Assembly (NCBI RefSeq): GCF_024623455.1
Contig: NZ_JANIPJ010000002.1
Location: 310,001-374,000 of the forward strand
From: Paenibacillus soyae
Lineage (GTDB): Bacteria > Bacillota > Bacilli > Paenibacillales > Paenibacillaceae
Direction: 5' to 3'
DNA: 64,000 nt
Position 1 is the stretch's first letter. Every line of letters begins with the position of its first letter. Below are positions 1 to 8,287 of the stretch, piece by piece. A model generated the notes under the pieces. It was not told the origin of the DNA. It made no database searches and was given only the letters and a program-made list of their open reading frames with translations. The position numbers and the translations under genes are program-made.

Positions 1-1190
1 CTCGAGCTGTTCAGGCTGACGTTCGGGTTGTTGATCTCTTCGATCTTAGGCGCGCGAGGTGCACGAGGCGCGCGGTCGGATTTTGCTTCTTGAGCCGGTT
101 GCTCAGGAGCTTCTTCCGTTTCTTTGATGCTCAGAGAAACGCGTTTCTCGGCTGGGTTGAAGTCAAGAACCTTCGCTTTTACTTCTTGGCCTTCTTTCAG
201 CACTTCGAACGGAGTTGCCACGTGGCGATGCGCGATTTGGGAAATGTGCACCAAACCTTCAACGCCTGGGGCGATCTCAACGAAAGCGCCGAACGTCACG
301 ATACGGCGAACCGTGCCCGTTACGATGTCGCCCACGTTGAATTGACCTGCGGCCGTATCCCATGGACCTGGTTGTGCCGCTTTGATGCTGAGGCTGATTT
401 TGCCGGCAGCCGGATCAACTTTAAGTACTTTGACGCGAACGGATTGACCTTCGGACACTACGTCCTTCGGATGGGCTACGTGCTGCCACGAAAGCTCGGA
501 TACGTGAACGAGCCCGTCTACGCCGCCGATGTCAACGAATGCGCCGAACGGCGTCAAGCGTTGAACGGTGCCTTCCAGCTCTTGCCCAACTTGGAGGTTG
601 CCCATCACTTGTTGTTTATTTTGCTCGAACTCGGCGTCCAGTACATCCTTCTGCGAGAGGATCACTTTTTTGTTTTCCAAGTCCAGCTCCTTCACTTTCA
701 CGCGAAGCGTACGGCCTTTGTAATCGCTGAAATCTTCAACGAAATGGCGCTCTACCATGGATGCCGGGATGAAGCCGCGTACGCCCACGTCCGCGACAAG
801 ACCGCCCTTGACGACGTCAGCCACGACAACCTCGAATACTTCGCCGGATTCGAATTTGCTTTGAAGCTCTTCCCAAGCTTTCTCGCCGTCGACAAGACGT
901 TTCGAAAGAACCAGGCTTTCTTTGTTGTCGTCGATGCTGACAACCTTTAATTCAACCTCTTGGCCGATTTGAACCGCGTCTGTCGCGTTCTCCAGTTGTA
1001 CGGAGGACAGCTCGCGAATCGGAATGACACCGTCGTATTTATATCCAAGGCTTACGTAAGCTTGGTTATCTTCGATTTTGACGATTGTACCTTTAACGGA
1101 GTCGCCTTTCTTCAAAGAAACAAAATTGTCCATCGCGTCTTGGTTCACTTCTTCCGCGGCGGATTCTTGCACATTGATTTCTTCTGACAT
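1..1190 (-). CDS. rpsA: 30S ribosomal protein S1 homologue (YpfD type), C-terminus cut by window edge
   Basis: RNA-binding protein made of four S1 OB-fold repeats, at about residues 30-97, 116-181, 201-270 and 286-356. The third and fourth carry the classic FGAFV...GLVHIS signature, while the first two are more divergent, as in the four-repeat S1 of Firmicutes. After them comes a basic, Ala/Pro/Arg-rich tail that is still open at the left edge, so 396 codons are visible and only a short C-terminus should be missing. The start is an ATG preceded by a strong GAGGAGGT. It is the last gene of the cmk-plsC-rpsA cluster. In Firmicutes this protein may bind mRNA without being a stably bound ribosomal protein; that role is not shown here. 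Confidence 0.95.
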   Translation of the reverse strand, partial: MSEEINVQESAAEEVNQDAMDNFVSLKKGDSVKGTIVKIEDNQAYVSLGYKYDGVIPIRELSSVQLENATDAVQIGQEVELKVVSIDDNKESLVLSKRLVDGEKAWEELQSKFESGEVFEVVVADVVKGGLVADVGVRGFIPASMVERHFVEDFSDYKGRTLRVKVKELDLENKKVILSQKDVLDAEFEQNKQQVMGNLQVGQELEGTVQRLTPFGAFVDIGGVDGLVHVSELSWQHVAHPKDVVSEGQSVRVKVLKVDPAAGKISLSIKAAQPGPWDTAAGQFNVGDIVTGTVRRIVTFGAFVEIAPGVEGLVHISQIAHRHVATPFEVLKEGQEVKAKVLDFNPAEKRVSLSIKETEEAPEQPAQEAKSDRAPRAPRAPKIEEINNPNVSLNSS

Positions 1191-1270
1191 TGAAATAACC
1201 TCCTCAGTTCATACCCCAACTTTATTTAAACCCGCCTTCAGCCCTTGGCATCGGCGGTATTTAAAACGAC

Positions 1271-1846
1271 TTATTGATGCTGCTTGATCAGCTCGCGAAT
1301 GCGGTTCATGACGACATCCATCGCTTGATCCAGCACATCGGATGATGATTCATCGATAATTTCGGTAAGATGGATAGGCTTGCCATATACAACCTTGGTC
1401 TTCCTGAATAATTTGTAGCTTCCCACGATCGCTACGGGAACAACGGCCGCTTCGCTTCGCAAAGCGATCATCGCCGTGCCTTTCTTGGCTGCGCCGGCGT
1501 TGCTTCGCGAGCCTTCCGGGAATATGCCCATCACGTTCCCCGCTTTCAGAAGCGTAATGCCGGATTTAATGGCGTCCTTGCTGACGCCGCCTCGCTTCAC
1601 CGGGAACGCGCCGAATGCCCTGATTAGGGGTCCGAGCACGGGAATCTTGAACAGCTCTTCCTTGGCCATGAAGTACACCTTGCGGGGCACCTTCACTCCG
1701 ATAGTCGGCGGATCGAAATTGCTGATATGATTCGATGCCAGAATAACGGGCCCATCCTTCGGAATATGTTCGACGCCGATGGCTTCCAGCCGGAACAGAA
1801 CCGTATAAATGACTCTAAGCAAAAAGCGGAAAAGGACGTATAACAT
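1271..1846 (-). CDS. plsC: 1-acyl-sn-glycerol-3-phosphate acyltransferase
   Basis: Membrane enzyme that adds the second acyl chain to lysophosphatidic acid, giving phosphatidic acid for phospholipid synthesis. The 191 residues carry the acyltransferase HX4D motif (H40-D45 in NHISNFD) and the substrate-binding FPEGSRS motif at about 109-115. The first 20 residues are hydrophobic and may sit in the membrane. The length suits the short bacterial PlsC group. The ATG follows the cmk stop by 3 bases and its GGAGG lies inside the end of cmk, so the two are probably translationally coupled. plsC between cmk and the S1 gene is a common arrangement in Bacilli relatives. Confidence 0.93.
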   Translation of the reverse strand: MLYVLFRFLLRVIYTVLFRLEAIGVEHIPKDGPVILASNHISNFDPPTIGVKVPRKVYFMAKEELFKIPVLGPLIRAFGAFPVKRGGVSKDAIKSGITLLKAGNVMGIFPEGSRSNAGAAKKGTAMIALRSEAAVVPVAIVGSYKLFRKTKVVYGKPIHLTEIIDESSSDVLDQAMDVVMNRIRELIKQHQ

Positions 1847-1849
1847 AGT

Positions 1850-2548
1850 TTACTTCGCCTCCGCTAATTTGGTTCTGCTTAATTTCACGATGGAAGCGAC
1901 GACTTCTTCGATCGTCATGTAACTGCTGTCGAGTTCGATCGCGTCATGGGCCTTAAGCAGCGGGGAAATGTCTCTCTGCTCGTCCAACGCGTCTCTCTCG
2001 GCGATCTCTTTCTCCAGCTGCTCCAGAGATATTGCTTGATCCGCGGGAAGCTCCTTGAACCGTCTCGCGGCGCGTTCCTTGACCGAAGCCGTCAGGAACA
2101 CTTTGAGCTCGGCATCCGGCAGCACATGAGTGCCGATATCCCGTCCGTCCATTACGACGCCCTTGCGCGCGGCCATCTCTCTCTGCATGGCGCTGAGAAC
2201 GCCCCGCACGACGCCGCTTGCCGCAAAATAGGATACTTGGCGGGTTACTTCCCTCGACCTGATCTCCTGCGTAACGTCTTCGCCGTTCACGAATATGGAT
2301 TGGCCGTTCGGGCCGGGCTCTAGCTTGATGCGGAGTCCGCTTAACAGCTCCGAGAGTGCCGATTCTTGCTCGAACGCTATCGCCAAACGCTGCGCGCTTA
2401 ACGTTACCGCCCTGTACATCGCGCCTGTATCGATGTACACATAACCTAACTGTCCGGCGACCATTCTTGCGACCGTGCTCTTGCCGGCCCCTGCCGGCCC
2501 GTCAATCGCGATGTTGATTCGGTCGCTGTCACCTTCTTGCAATGCCAC
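1850..2548 (-). CDS. cmk: Cytidylate kinase
   Basis: Phosphorylates CMP and dCMP with ATP, recycling nucleotides from RNA and lipid turnover. The P-loop GPAGAGKST is at residues 17-25, followed by DTGAMYRA and MDGRDIGT, all typical of the Cmk family; 232 residues is near the usual length. The start is a GTG, chosen because it sits about 10 bases after GGGGG and no ATG in frame is placed well. A terminator lies upstream, so cmk probably has its own promoter and leads the cmk-plsC-rpsA unit. Confidence 0.95.
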   Translation of the reverse strand: MALQEGDSDRINIAIDGPAGAGKSTVARMVAGQLGYVYIDTGAMYRAVTLSAQRLAIAFEQESALSELLSGLRIKLEPGPNGQSIFVNGEDVTQEIRSREVTRQVSYFAASGVVRGVLSAMQREMAARKGVVMDGRDIGTHVLPDAELKVFLTASVKERAARRFKELPADQAISLEQLEKEIAERDALDEQRDISPLLKAHDAIELDSSYMTIEEVVASIVKLSRTKLAEAK

Positions 2549-2617
2549 GTAAAGTCAACCCCCTTTAAATCAAGACGGCCTCTTTCTCCATGAAACGTAT
2601 TTCCTCTGTCATTTCAA

Positions 2618-2639
2618 AGAAAAAGCAGGCATTGCCTGC
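2618..2639 (-). terminator. Rho-independent terminator between the YpfB-like gene and cmk
   Basis: On the minus strand GCAGGC-AAT-GCCTGC forms a compact 6-bp GC-rich stem followed at once by TTTTTCTTT. It lies about 50 bases after the YpfB-like stop and before the cmk ribosome-binding site, so it separates the two units. Confidence 0.75.
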
Positions 2640-2688
2640 GAACGTGAAAATTATACCACAGTTTACCTTGGGATGCAAAAGAGAAGCG

Positions 2689-2892
2689 CTAGTTCAGGCG
2701 GGTTCCTTCCCACCGATCCGCGCTTGTCACGAAGCCTCTGATCATTTCGTTTTGCAGGGCGAGCTGGGAAAGCAGCATCAGAATCAGCAAGGCCAGAGCG
2801 GCCCTGGCAAGCAGCTTGCCGATCGCGTTCGCCAGCTTCAAGACTTCTTCTCTTCCGTCATCGGACGGTCCTCGCGCTGTTCGACGGATCAA
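2689..2892 (-). CDS. Small single-pass membrane protein, YpfB position (DUF5359-like)
   Basis: Small protein of 67 residues with one strong hydrophobic segment (LLARAALALLILMLLSQLAL) after a charged N-terminus, and a short polar tail ending WEGTRLN. An upstream in-frame ATG would give 79 residues, but AAAAGGAG lies 9 bases before a TTG at codon 13 of that frame and no ribosome-binding site precedes the ATG, so the TTG is used here. In B. subtilis the gene between ypfA and cmk is ypfB, also a small membrane protein; the match rests on position, size and one membrane segment, not on strong sequence recognition. Function unknown. Confidence 0.7.
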   Translation of the reverse strand: MIRRTARGPSDDGREEVLKLANAIGKLLARAALALLILMLLSQLALQNEMIRGFVTSADRWEGTRLN

Positions 2893-2955
2893 GGGGAACG
2901 ACTCCTTTTGTCTTATTAGGAATAGCATTCCATCGTCCGCGTAATTTATGCATGA

Positions 2956-3612
2956 CTATCTGTTGCGGTATTCCAGCTGTTTCTCGAAGCAGTACCGGAT
3001 AATCTTGCCGCGCTCGGAATCATTGATCATGACGAACTTCATCATAACCTGCTTCCGTCCCGTTTCCAGTTCGTTAATCCGGACGACTTCGCCTTGGAAC
3101 GGAGCATGGTCGATCGTTCCGTTCTTGTAAGGAATAAGCAGCCAGCAGTCGACCTGGGATTCGACCCTGAGGTTCCATTTGCCTTCGCAGATGAACGAGA
3201 TGCCTCCCCCGCCGACATCGTCGGTCTGGCAGACGAAACGTTCGTGATTCGAGAGCTTTACAGCGAGATCCAACGCTGCCGGCATGCGGAGGAAGCTCCT
3301 TCGCTGGACTTTGGTCATGCGCTCCGGGTCGGGCTTCATGATTTTGACTAACCGCAGCAGTCCGTCTTCCTTAAAACCCAGCACGTGGGAATCGAAATAA
3401 TGTTTGACCCCGTCGGACGATACGAAAAAGACCGACAGCTCGTCGCCGAGAAACATGCGCTTCAAACGGCCGGTCTTCTCGCTAAGCGGATATTCGATAA
3501 GAAAAGCTTCTCCCTCTTCGTCCGCGATCCGGGATTTGTATTCGAGCGCCGCTTCCGATTCGTCGGAAGAAGCGATTTGGTAATGCAGCATCTGATTGAC
3601 CTTAGGCAGCAC
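2956..3612 (-). CDS. ypfA: PilZ-domain flagellar brake protein (YpfA/MotI type)
   Basis: Cytoplasmic c-di-GMP receptor of the YcgR/YpfA kind. In B. subtilis this protein binds the flagellar stator when c-di-GMP is high and slows motility. The N-terminal half is the YcgR-N-like barrel (VNQMLHYQIASSDES...). The C-terminal PilZ domain opens with the RxxxR motif (RRSFLR) and is followed by DDVGGGGISF, where the usual (D/N)xSxxG serine is glycine. The start is the GTG preceded by GGGAGGGG at 6 bases; an ATG 27 bases upstream has no ribosome-binding site. It follows ypeB, as in Bacillus. A diguanylate cyclase elsewhere in the window could supply the ligand. Confidence 0.88.
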   Translation of the reverse strand: MLPKVNQMLHYQIASSDESEAALEYKSRIADEEGEAFLIEYPLSEKTGRLKRMFLGDELSVFFVSSDGVKHYFDSHVLGFKEDGLLRLVKIMKPDPERMTKVQRRSFLRMPAALDLAVKLSNHERFVCQTDDVGGGGISFICEGKWNLRVESQVDCWLLIPYKNGTIDHAPFQGEVVRINELETGRKQVMMKFVMINDSERGKIIRYCFEKQLEYRNR

Positions 3613-3688
3613 GATTGTCCCCTCCCATATATCAGCCATTATAGCATGTCATTTAGAGGGGAGCTACACTAAAAATAGGTCGAAAGAA

Positions 3689-5047
3689 TCAGCTCGAAGC
3701 CGCTTCCCGGTCCTCCTTGCTCATTTCCTCGATGGACTCCTCGATACCGGTTTCCGCATTAATGTAAATCCGGTACAAGGAGCCGTTGATTTGGCCGGTA
3801 AATTCGTAGCACAACACTTCTTCGCCCAAATCGCCGTCGATTAGGGCAAGCTGCTCCCCTGTAACCTTCAAGCCCGGATTGATCGCCTTCCGCGCTTCTT
3901 CTCTGTTGATGATTGGGCTTGGCAGCTCGCGCTTCCGGTGCTCGTATACGTAATCGCTTGCCTGAAGACCGACCGCTTCCCCGTTATCAAGAGCTACCTT
4001 TACGGTCAGCCTGTCCGGATAAATCAATACGCCGTTCTGGGTGCTGACGTACGTGAACGTGCCCGAATCCTCGTACATGTCGTAGCTCACCGCTTCCATG
4101 TCCTTAAAGCCTTGCTCTTCCACGAATTTATCCGCGGATGCCTTGGCCTGCTCGAACGAAACGTTCGGCGCTCCCAGATCGCGGAACTTCATGAACCAAA
4201 TCAATTGTCCGCCGCCCCTTTGGGTGAAGTCCATCTGAACCTTCCGCGACGGATCATCCGGGTAAATGACCGCCGAGTAGGAGGAATATTCGGTGCCCTT
4301 GCCGTTCTCCGTTACGGTCACCAGCGAAGGATCGACGTTCATGAACTGAGCCGCTTTCTCCCGCACCTTCTCCGGCGACACCATTTCCCCGCCTAGAACC
4401 TTAATGGAGCGTTTCTCGTAGATGCTGTTAACTGAAGGTCCCCAATCGAGCTCCGGATAAGCGCTGATCTTCTCGTTGACGCCGCGCAAGCCGTCCACAA
4501 TGATATTGCCGCTCTCCGATTGATCGGCGGCGATCGCTACCTCCACGTCCATCCAGCGCAAATTGTTTAGAAGCACGTCTTCTTGCATTTTGTGCAGGTC
4601 TTTTGCGATCTCGTCCGACTTTTGGTACAACGCCTGCAGCGTCTGGTATTCGCTGTCGGACAGCGGCTGCTTCGTCAAATCGCGGACCGCCGTTTTGTAA
4701 GCGAAGTTGGAAATATGGGATAAGAAATTTTCCGCGTCCGTAAACGGCAAGTAGCTCAGGGGCAGCTGGCTGATTTCGTTCTGCGCTTCGCTTGTCAGAC
4801 GCCATACGTTAACAAGCCCTTTGCGGTGGTAATCGTTCGAGGTCGAATTGACCGCAAGCGTGTTGCCCAGCTGCTCATGCAGCTTCTCCACATGGAAGGT
4901 CAGATCGTGAAATGCCCGCTGGTATTGGTTTTCCGCCTTGATGAGAATCGAGTTTTTCTCCTGGTGCTCCTGATAGCCCCAATATCCAGCGCCGATCGCT
5001 ATTACCAAAACAATCGGAAACATAATTGAGCTGAGTCTACTATACAT
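3689..5047 (-). CDS. ypeB: Spore germination protein YpeB
   Basis: Spore inner-membrane protein that in Bacillus stabilises and localises the cortex-lytic enzyme SleB. It has 452 residues, the usual size: an N-terminal membrane anchor at about 8-24, a coiled-coil-rich N-domain (residues about 35-180) and three PepSY-like modules in the C-terminal half (for example GGGQLIWFMKFRDLG and YVYEHRKRELPSP). The ATG follows AAAGGAG, but that site lies in the 3' arm of a long hairpin described separately. In Bacillus sleB sits immediately upstream; here a zinc-ribbon miniprotein and prsW occupy that place. Confidence 0.93.
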   Translation of the reverse strand: MYSRLSSIMFPIVLVIAIGAGYWGYQEHQEKNSILIKAENQYQRAFHDLTFHVEKLHEQLGNTLAVNSTSNDYHRKGLVNVWRLTSEAQNEISQLPLSYLPFTDAENFLSHISNFAYKTAVRDLTKQPLSDSEYQTLQALYQKSDEIAKDLHKMQEDVLLNNLRWMDVEVAIAADQSESGNIIVDGLRGVNEKISAYPELDWGPSVNSIYEKRSIKVLGGEMVSPEKVREKAAQFMNVDPSLVTVTENGKGTEYSSYSAVIYPDDPSRKVQMDFTQRGGGQLIWFMKFRDLGAPNVSFEQAKASADKFVEEQGFKDMEAVSYDMYEDSGTFTYVSTQNGVLIYPDRLTVKVALDNGEAVGLQASDYVYEHRKRELPSPIINREEARKAINPGLKVTGEQLALIDGDLGEEVLCYEFTGQINGSLYRIYINAETGIEESIEEMSKEDREAASS

Positions 5048-5051
5048 ACAA

Positions 5052-5107
5052 AAAGCTCCTTTCTAATGCCAAACCTGGTGTTAGTTTGGATTCCTGAAAG
5101 GAGCTTT
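5052..5107 (-). promoter_or_regulatory. Long two-tier hairpin enclosing the ypeB ribosome-binding site
   Basis: The 12-base arm AAAGCTCCTTTC (5096-5107, read on the minus strand) pairs perfectly with GAAAGGAGCTTT (5052-5063). Inside, CCAAAC and GTTTGG form a second 6-bp stem with a 9-base loop. The AAAGGAG that should recruit ribosomes to ypeB is wholly within the outer 3' arm, and the arm runs into UUUUUG just before the ATG. It could terminate transcription from the zinc-ribbon gene, hide the ypeB ribosome-binding site, or both. No known riboswitch class is recognised. Confidence 0.7.
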
Positions 5108-5145
5108 ATGCATATTTGGTATTCATTTGAGCGGATGACGAGAGC

Positions 5146-5304
5146 TTAAACCGGATGCTCTTCAATTTCCAGATCGTTGCTATTATTGCAGATGCATTGC
5201 TTGAAGCCCGTATCGATCGCGCCCTTCTCCCTCTTGCCGCGGAGTACGAATTTTTCGCCGCAAACGTTGCAGCGGATTGTCACCTTCACACGTGCCGCTT
5301 CCAT
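5146..5304 (-). CDS. Zinc-ribbon miniprotein of unknown function
   Basis: Predicted protein of 52 residues with two cysteine pairs, CNVCGEKF near residue 12 and CIC near residue 38, fitting a small treble-clef or zinc-ribbon fold. The basic middle (RGKREKGAIDTGFKQ) and acidic tail (NDLEIEEHPV) suggest a soluble protein. The start is the ATG preceded by AGGAGGTAAGT; an upstream in-frame ATG would add 14 residues but lacks such a site. It lies between prsW and ypeB, where Bacillus carries sleB. I do not recognise a named family. Confidence 0.75.
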   Translation of the reverse strand: MEAARVKVTIRCNVCGEKFVLRGKREKGAIDTGFKQCICNNSNDLEIEEHPV

Positions 5305-5370
5305 ACTTACCTCCTGATCCCGAGAACGTTCAATAGAACCTTCCATATACAGTCAGTATAGACGGAATAA

Positions 5371-6066
5371 TTAAAGTTTAATCTCGTCCTCTCGGCTCAT
5401 GAAGCGGAAAGGAGAGCTGGCGTTCGCGCGGTTCATCTTGTACAAGCCCCAAATCCACAGCATGACCATGAACGGAACGATGAACCATATCCAATCATGC
5501 TTGGTCGCGAGAATAATCCAATCGTACAAGCCGTGCAGAGCAAAGGGGATAGCCAAGGACATGCACAAGTACCACTTGGACTTGGACGACTTCGCGAACT
5601 TCGCTTTTCCCAAATAGGCGCCCATCATAACCCCGAACAAAGCGTGGCCGGTAACCGGAAGAAGCGCCCTTAGGATAAGGGAGCCAAGCGACGTTGTGGA
5701 GTACATGGCATACAGCACGTTCTCCATCGTGGCGAAGCCCAGCGAAATCGCGGCCGCGTAGACGATCCCGTCATACGGCTCGTCGAATTCCGTATGATTA
5801 TAGATGACGTGATACAAGACGAACCACTTCAGAAACTCCTCCACGAACGCGGAATGGACGAACGCCGACACGAACGGCGTATCGCCCAGCCATATTTGGA
5901 AGCCTCTCTGGAGCACCATGATCGGCACCACGATGAGAACGCCGAGCAGAAACATCCGGATCACCATATGAATCGGTTCGGAGTCGTATCGGTCTCGCAA
6001 ATATAAATAAGTCAGCAGCGATATGCCTGGAGCAATCGCCGCCGTCAAAATCGAAAATAAAAGCAT
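5371..6066 (-). CDS. prsW: PrsW-type intramembrane metalloprotease
   Basis: Polytopic membrane protease. In B. subtilis PrsW makes the first cut in the anti-sigma factor RsiW and so releases SigW under envelope stress. The catalytic EExxK motif is clear (EEFLK, glutamates at about 76-77), with later histidines in GHALFG and in HGLYDW near the C-terminus. About seven hydrophobic helices are visible across 231 residues, near the family size. GCAGG lies 6 bases before the chosen ATG; a TTG two codons upstream is an alternative. Next to gudB, as in B. subtilis. No rsiW/sigW is present in this window, so the local substrate is unknown. Confidence 0.92.
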   Translation of the reverse strand: MLLFSILTAAIAPGISLLTYLYLRDRYDSEPIHMVIRMFLLGVLIVVPIMVLQRGFQIWLGDTPFVSAFVHSAFVEEFLKWFVLYHVIYNHTEFDEPYDGIVYAAAISLGFATMENVLYAMYSTTSLGSLILRALLPVTGHALFGVMMGAYLGKAKFAKSSKSKWYLCMSLAIPFALHGLYDWIILATKHDWIWFIVPFMVMLWIWGLYKMNRANASSPFRFMSREDEIKL

Positions 6067-6081
6067 CAGCAACCTGCTTTC

Positions 6082-7317
6082 CTACACCCACCCTCTGTAG
6101 CGGACCGCCTCCGCCATCTTGCGAACGCCAACCATGTAGGCGGCCAGCCGCATGTCGACCTTGCGGGTTTGATGTATGTCGTATACGTTCTCGAAGCCTC
6201 GGATCATCATGACTTTCAGCTTGTGATCGATCTCGTCTTCGTCCCAATAATAACCTTGGTTGTTCTGCACCCATTCAAAGTAAGAAACAATGACGCCGCC
6301 CGCGCTGGCCAGCACGTCCGGAATAAGCAGGACGCCCCGATCGGTCAGAATTCGGGTCGCTTCAAGCGTCGTAGGTCCGTTCGCCGCTTCCACGATTATG
6401 GAAGCTTGGATGTTCCCCGCGTTAAGCTCTGTAATCTGATTCTCGATCGCCGCCGGAACGAGCACGTCGCAATCGAGTTCGAGCAGCTGCTCGTTCGTGA
6501 TCGTATTCGGGAATAGGTTCGTCACGTTGCCGAACGAATCCCTGCGATCAAGCAGATGCGGAATATCGAGACCCTCTTTATTATACAACGCCCCGTTCAC
6601 ATCGGAAATACCAATTACGCGCGCGCCTGCTTCATGCATGAATTTGGCAAGATAGCTCCCCGCGTTGCCGAAGCCTTGTATAACGATACGGGCGCCCTCG
6701 ATTGGAATGGCTTTCAAGCGCAGCGCTTCGTGTATCATGATGACGACGCCCCTTGCCGTGGCCGTTTCCCTGCCCTTGGACCCGCCGAGCACGATCGGCT
6801 TGCCCGTAATGAAACCAGGCGAATCGAACTCCCTGATTCTGCTGTATTCATCCATCATCCAGGCCATAATCTGCGAATTCGTCATTACGTCCGGAGCAGG
6901 AATATCTTTGGTCGGCCCGACCAATTGGCTAATGGCACGGACGTAGCCTCTGCTCAGCCGCTCCAGCTCGCGGAACGACATCTTGCGTGGATCGCATATG
7001 ATGCCGCCCTTTCCGCCGCCGTACGGCAAATCCGCGATGCCGCATTTCAAGCTCATCCATATCGATAACGCTTTGACTTCCTTCTCGGTGACTCCCGGAT
7101 GGAAACGAACGCCGCCCTTAGTCGGCCCTACGGCGTCATTATGCTGGGAGCGGTAGCCCGTGAACACAAGCGTCGTGCCATCGTCCATCCGAACGGGTAT
7201 TCGAACGGTCAGCAGACGGATCGGCTCCTTCAACAGCTCGATCATGTCATCTCCGTAGCCTAATCTTTTGAGAGCTTGTTCTATAACAACCTGCGTAGCG
7301 TGCAATACGTCGTTCAT
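6082..7317 (-). CDS. gudB: NAD-type glutamate dehydrogenase (GudB/RocG family)
   Basis: Catalyses glutamate + NAD + water to 2-oxoglutarate + ammonium + NADH, mainly catabolic in Bacilli. The substrate domain holds the conserved PYGGGKGG, with the catalytic lysine, and VGPTKDIPAPD; the Rossmann domain holds GFGNAGSYLAKF. At 411 residues it is slightly shorter at the N-terminus than B. subtilis GudB. None of the duplicated codons that inactivate GudB in laboratory B. subtilis is apparent, since the active-site region reads as an intact family sequence. GGTGAG precedes the ATG; a GTG two codons upstream is possible. The prsW start follows after 15 bases. Confidence 0.93.
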   Translation of the reverse strand: MNDVLHATQVVIEQALKRLGYGDDMIELLKEPIRLLTVRIPVRMDDGTTLVFTGYRSQHNDAVGPTKGGVRFHPGVTEKEVKALSIWMSLKCGIADLPYGGGKGGIICDPRKMSFRELERLSRGYVRAISQLVGPTKDIPAPDVMTNSQIMAWMMDEYSRIREFDSPGFITGKPIVLGGSKGRETATARGVVIMIHEALRLKAIPIEGARIVIQGFGNAGSYLAKFMHEAGARVIGISDVNGALYNKEGLDIPHLLDRRDSFGNVTNLFPNTITNEQLLELDCDVLVPAAIENQITELNAGNIQASIIVEAANGPTTLEATRILTDRGVLLIPDVLASAGGVIVSYFEWVQNNQGYYWDEDEIDHKLKVMMIRGFENVYDIHQTRKVDMRLAAYMVGVRKMAEAVRYRGWV

Positions 7318-7403
7318 CGTCACTCACCCATCCTATCCTTCCGCCTTTGTCTACATCTAATATGAACTCAGCGGGCGCCAGCTATTCCGAAGGGCGGATT
7401 ATG

Positions 7404-7441
7404 AAAAAAGAACATCGCAAAGCCGACGGCTTCCGATGTTC
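7404..7441 (-). terminator. Rho-independent terminator after the mecA-type gene
   Basis: On the minus strand GAACATCG pairs with CGATGTTC, with an inner AAGCC/GGCTT stem, followed directly by TTTTTT. It lies 18 bases past the mecA stop and before gudB. Confidence 0.85.
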
Positions 7442-7458
7442 TTCACGCGCAGACCACT

Positions 7459-8073
7459 TTAGAAATGAAAATGATTGTAAACTTGCCGCACCGCTTCTTC
7501 CGGCATGATTACTTTCCCGTACTCTTCCAGCATCGCGTACGTGACGGAAATCGCTTCGCCGTATTCGGCGAGCAGGGCGATCACCGCTTGCTGCTTGGAC
7601 GCATCCACCTGGGACGGCTCGATCGCTAGTATCCATCTTCCGTTATAGGAATACAGCCTGCCGCTCTCCGTCAAGCGGGAAGCAATGAGCTGCTTCGAGA
7701 CGGAGATCACGTCTTCAAAGTCCCGGAACGCGTACATGACAACGTCGCTCTGCTCCATCGTCACTTCCATATCGTATATATCGTCTTCCAATTCGTCCTC
7801 TTCTCTCGAGCGTTCGTCTCCCGCGTTGTTGCTCTTGCCGCGAGTTACGATGATGACCATGCCTTGTGCCGGCATAGCCAGCACTTCTACCGCCAGAGGA
7901 CCGCTCGCGTCGAAGCCAAGCTCCGTATACGCTTGCTCCATCATCTCGAGGAACAGCTCGTGAAGTTTAGGCGGCTCGCGCCACATATCATCCTTCTGGA
8001 TCCCCCGCTCCAATAAGTCGTCGAACGTCAGGAAAATCCGTATTCTATCCTGACTTAGTCGCTCGATTTTCAT
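7459..8073 (-). CDS. mecA: Adaptor protein MecA/YpbH for ClpC
   Basis: Adaptor that delivers substrates such as ComK to the ClpC-ClpP protease and helps assemble ClpC. The N-terminal domain begins MKIERLSQDRIRIFLTFDDL, a strong family signature, followed by an acidic linker (about residues 85-110, rich in Asp/Glu) and the C-terminal ClpC-binding domain (about 115-204). 204 residues is normal. It occupies the ypbH position next to gudB in B. subtilis, so it could be the YpbH paralogue; sequence alone does not separate MecA from YpbH. AGAGGAGG precedes the ATG. Confidence 0.88.
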   Translation of the reverse strand: MKIERLSQDRIRIFLTFDDLLERGIQKDDMWREPPKLHELFLEMMEQAYTELGFDASGPLAVEVLAMPAQGMVIIVTRGKSNNAGDERSREEDELEDDIYDMEVTMEQSDVVMYAFRDFEDVISVSKQLIASRLTESGRLYSYNGRWILAIEPSQVDASKQQAVIALLAEYGEAISVTYAMLEEYGKVIMPEEAVRQVYNHFHF

Positions 8074-8205
8074 GACAGGATCCTCCTCTGCAGCATCTGT
8101 CGTAATAGCGTATGAATCATTGGATCCGATGTGAATAAAATGGACTCATACCCGCTATGTATTTACTTTATCATGTCTGATGACCGAATGCACTAGATTT
8201 GAACC

Positions 8206-8256
8206 AAAAAAAGAAACGATCCGTCGTTCTTCCTTCATTCGGAAGACGACGGATCG
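8206..8256 (-). terminator. Rho-independent terminator after the 105-residue membrane protein
   Basis: On the minus strand CGATCCGTCGT pairs with ACGACGGATCG over 11 bp, with further TCTTCC/GGAAGA pairing inside, followed by TTTCTTTTTTT. It ends the single-gene unit just downstream. Confidence 0.85.
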
Positions 8257-8287
8257 GGATGAAGCGGCCGTAATCCGGCACTATTTT

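Noticed and set aside
90..950. Open frame on the plus strand near the left edge
   Set aside because: Antisense to the S1 repeats of rpsA; no ribosome-binding site and no recognisable domain.
1215..1262. Possible terminator between plsC and rpsA
   Set aside because: CCGCC/GGCGG can pair but the following bases are TTTAAAT, a poor U-run, and the loop is long.
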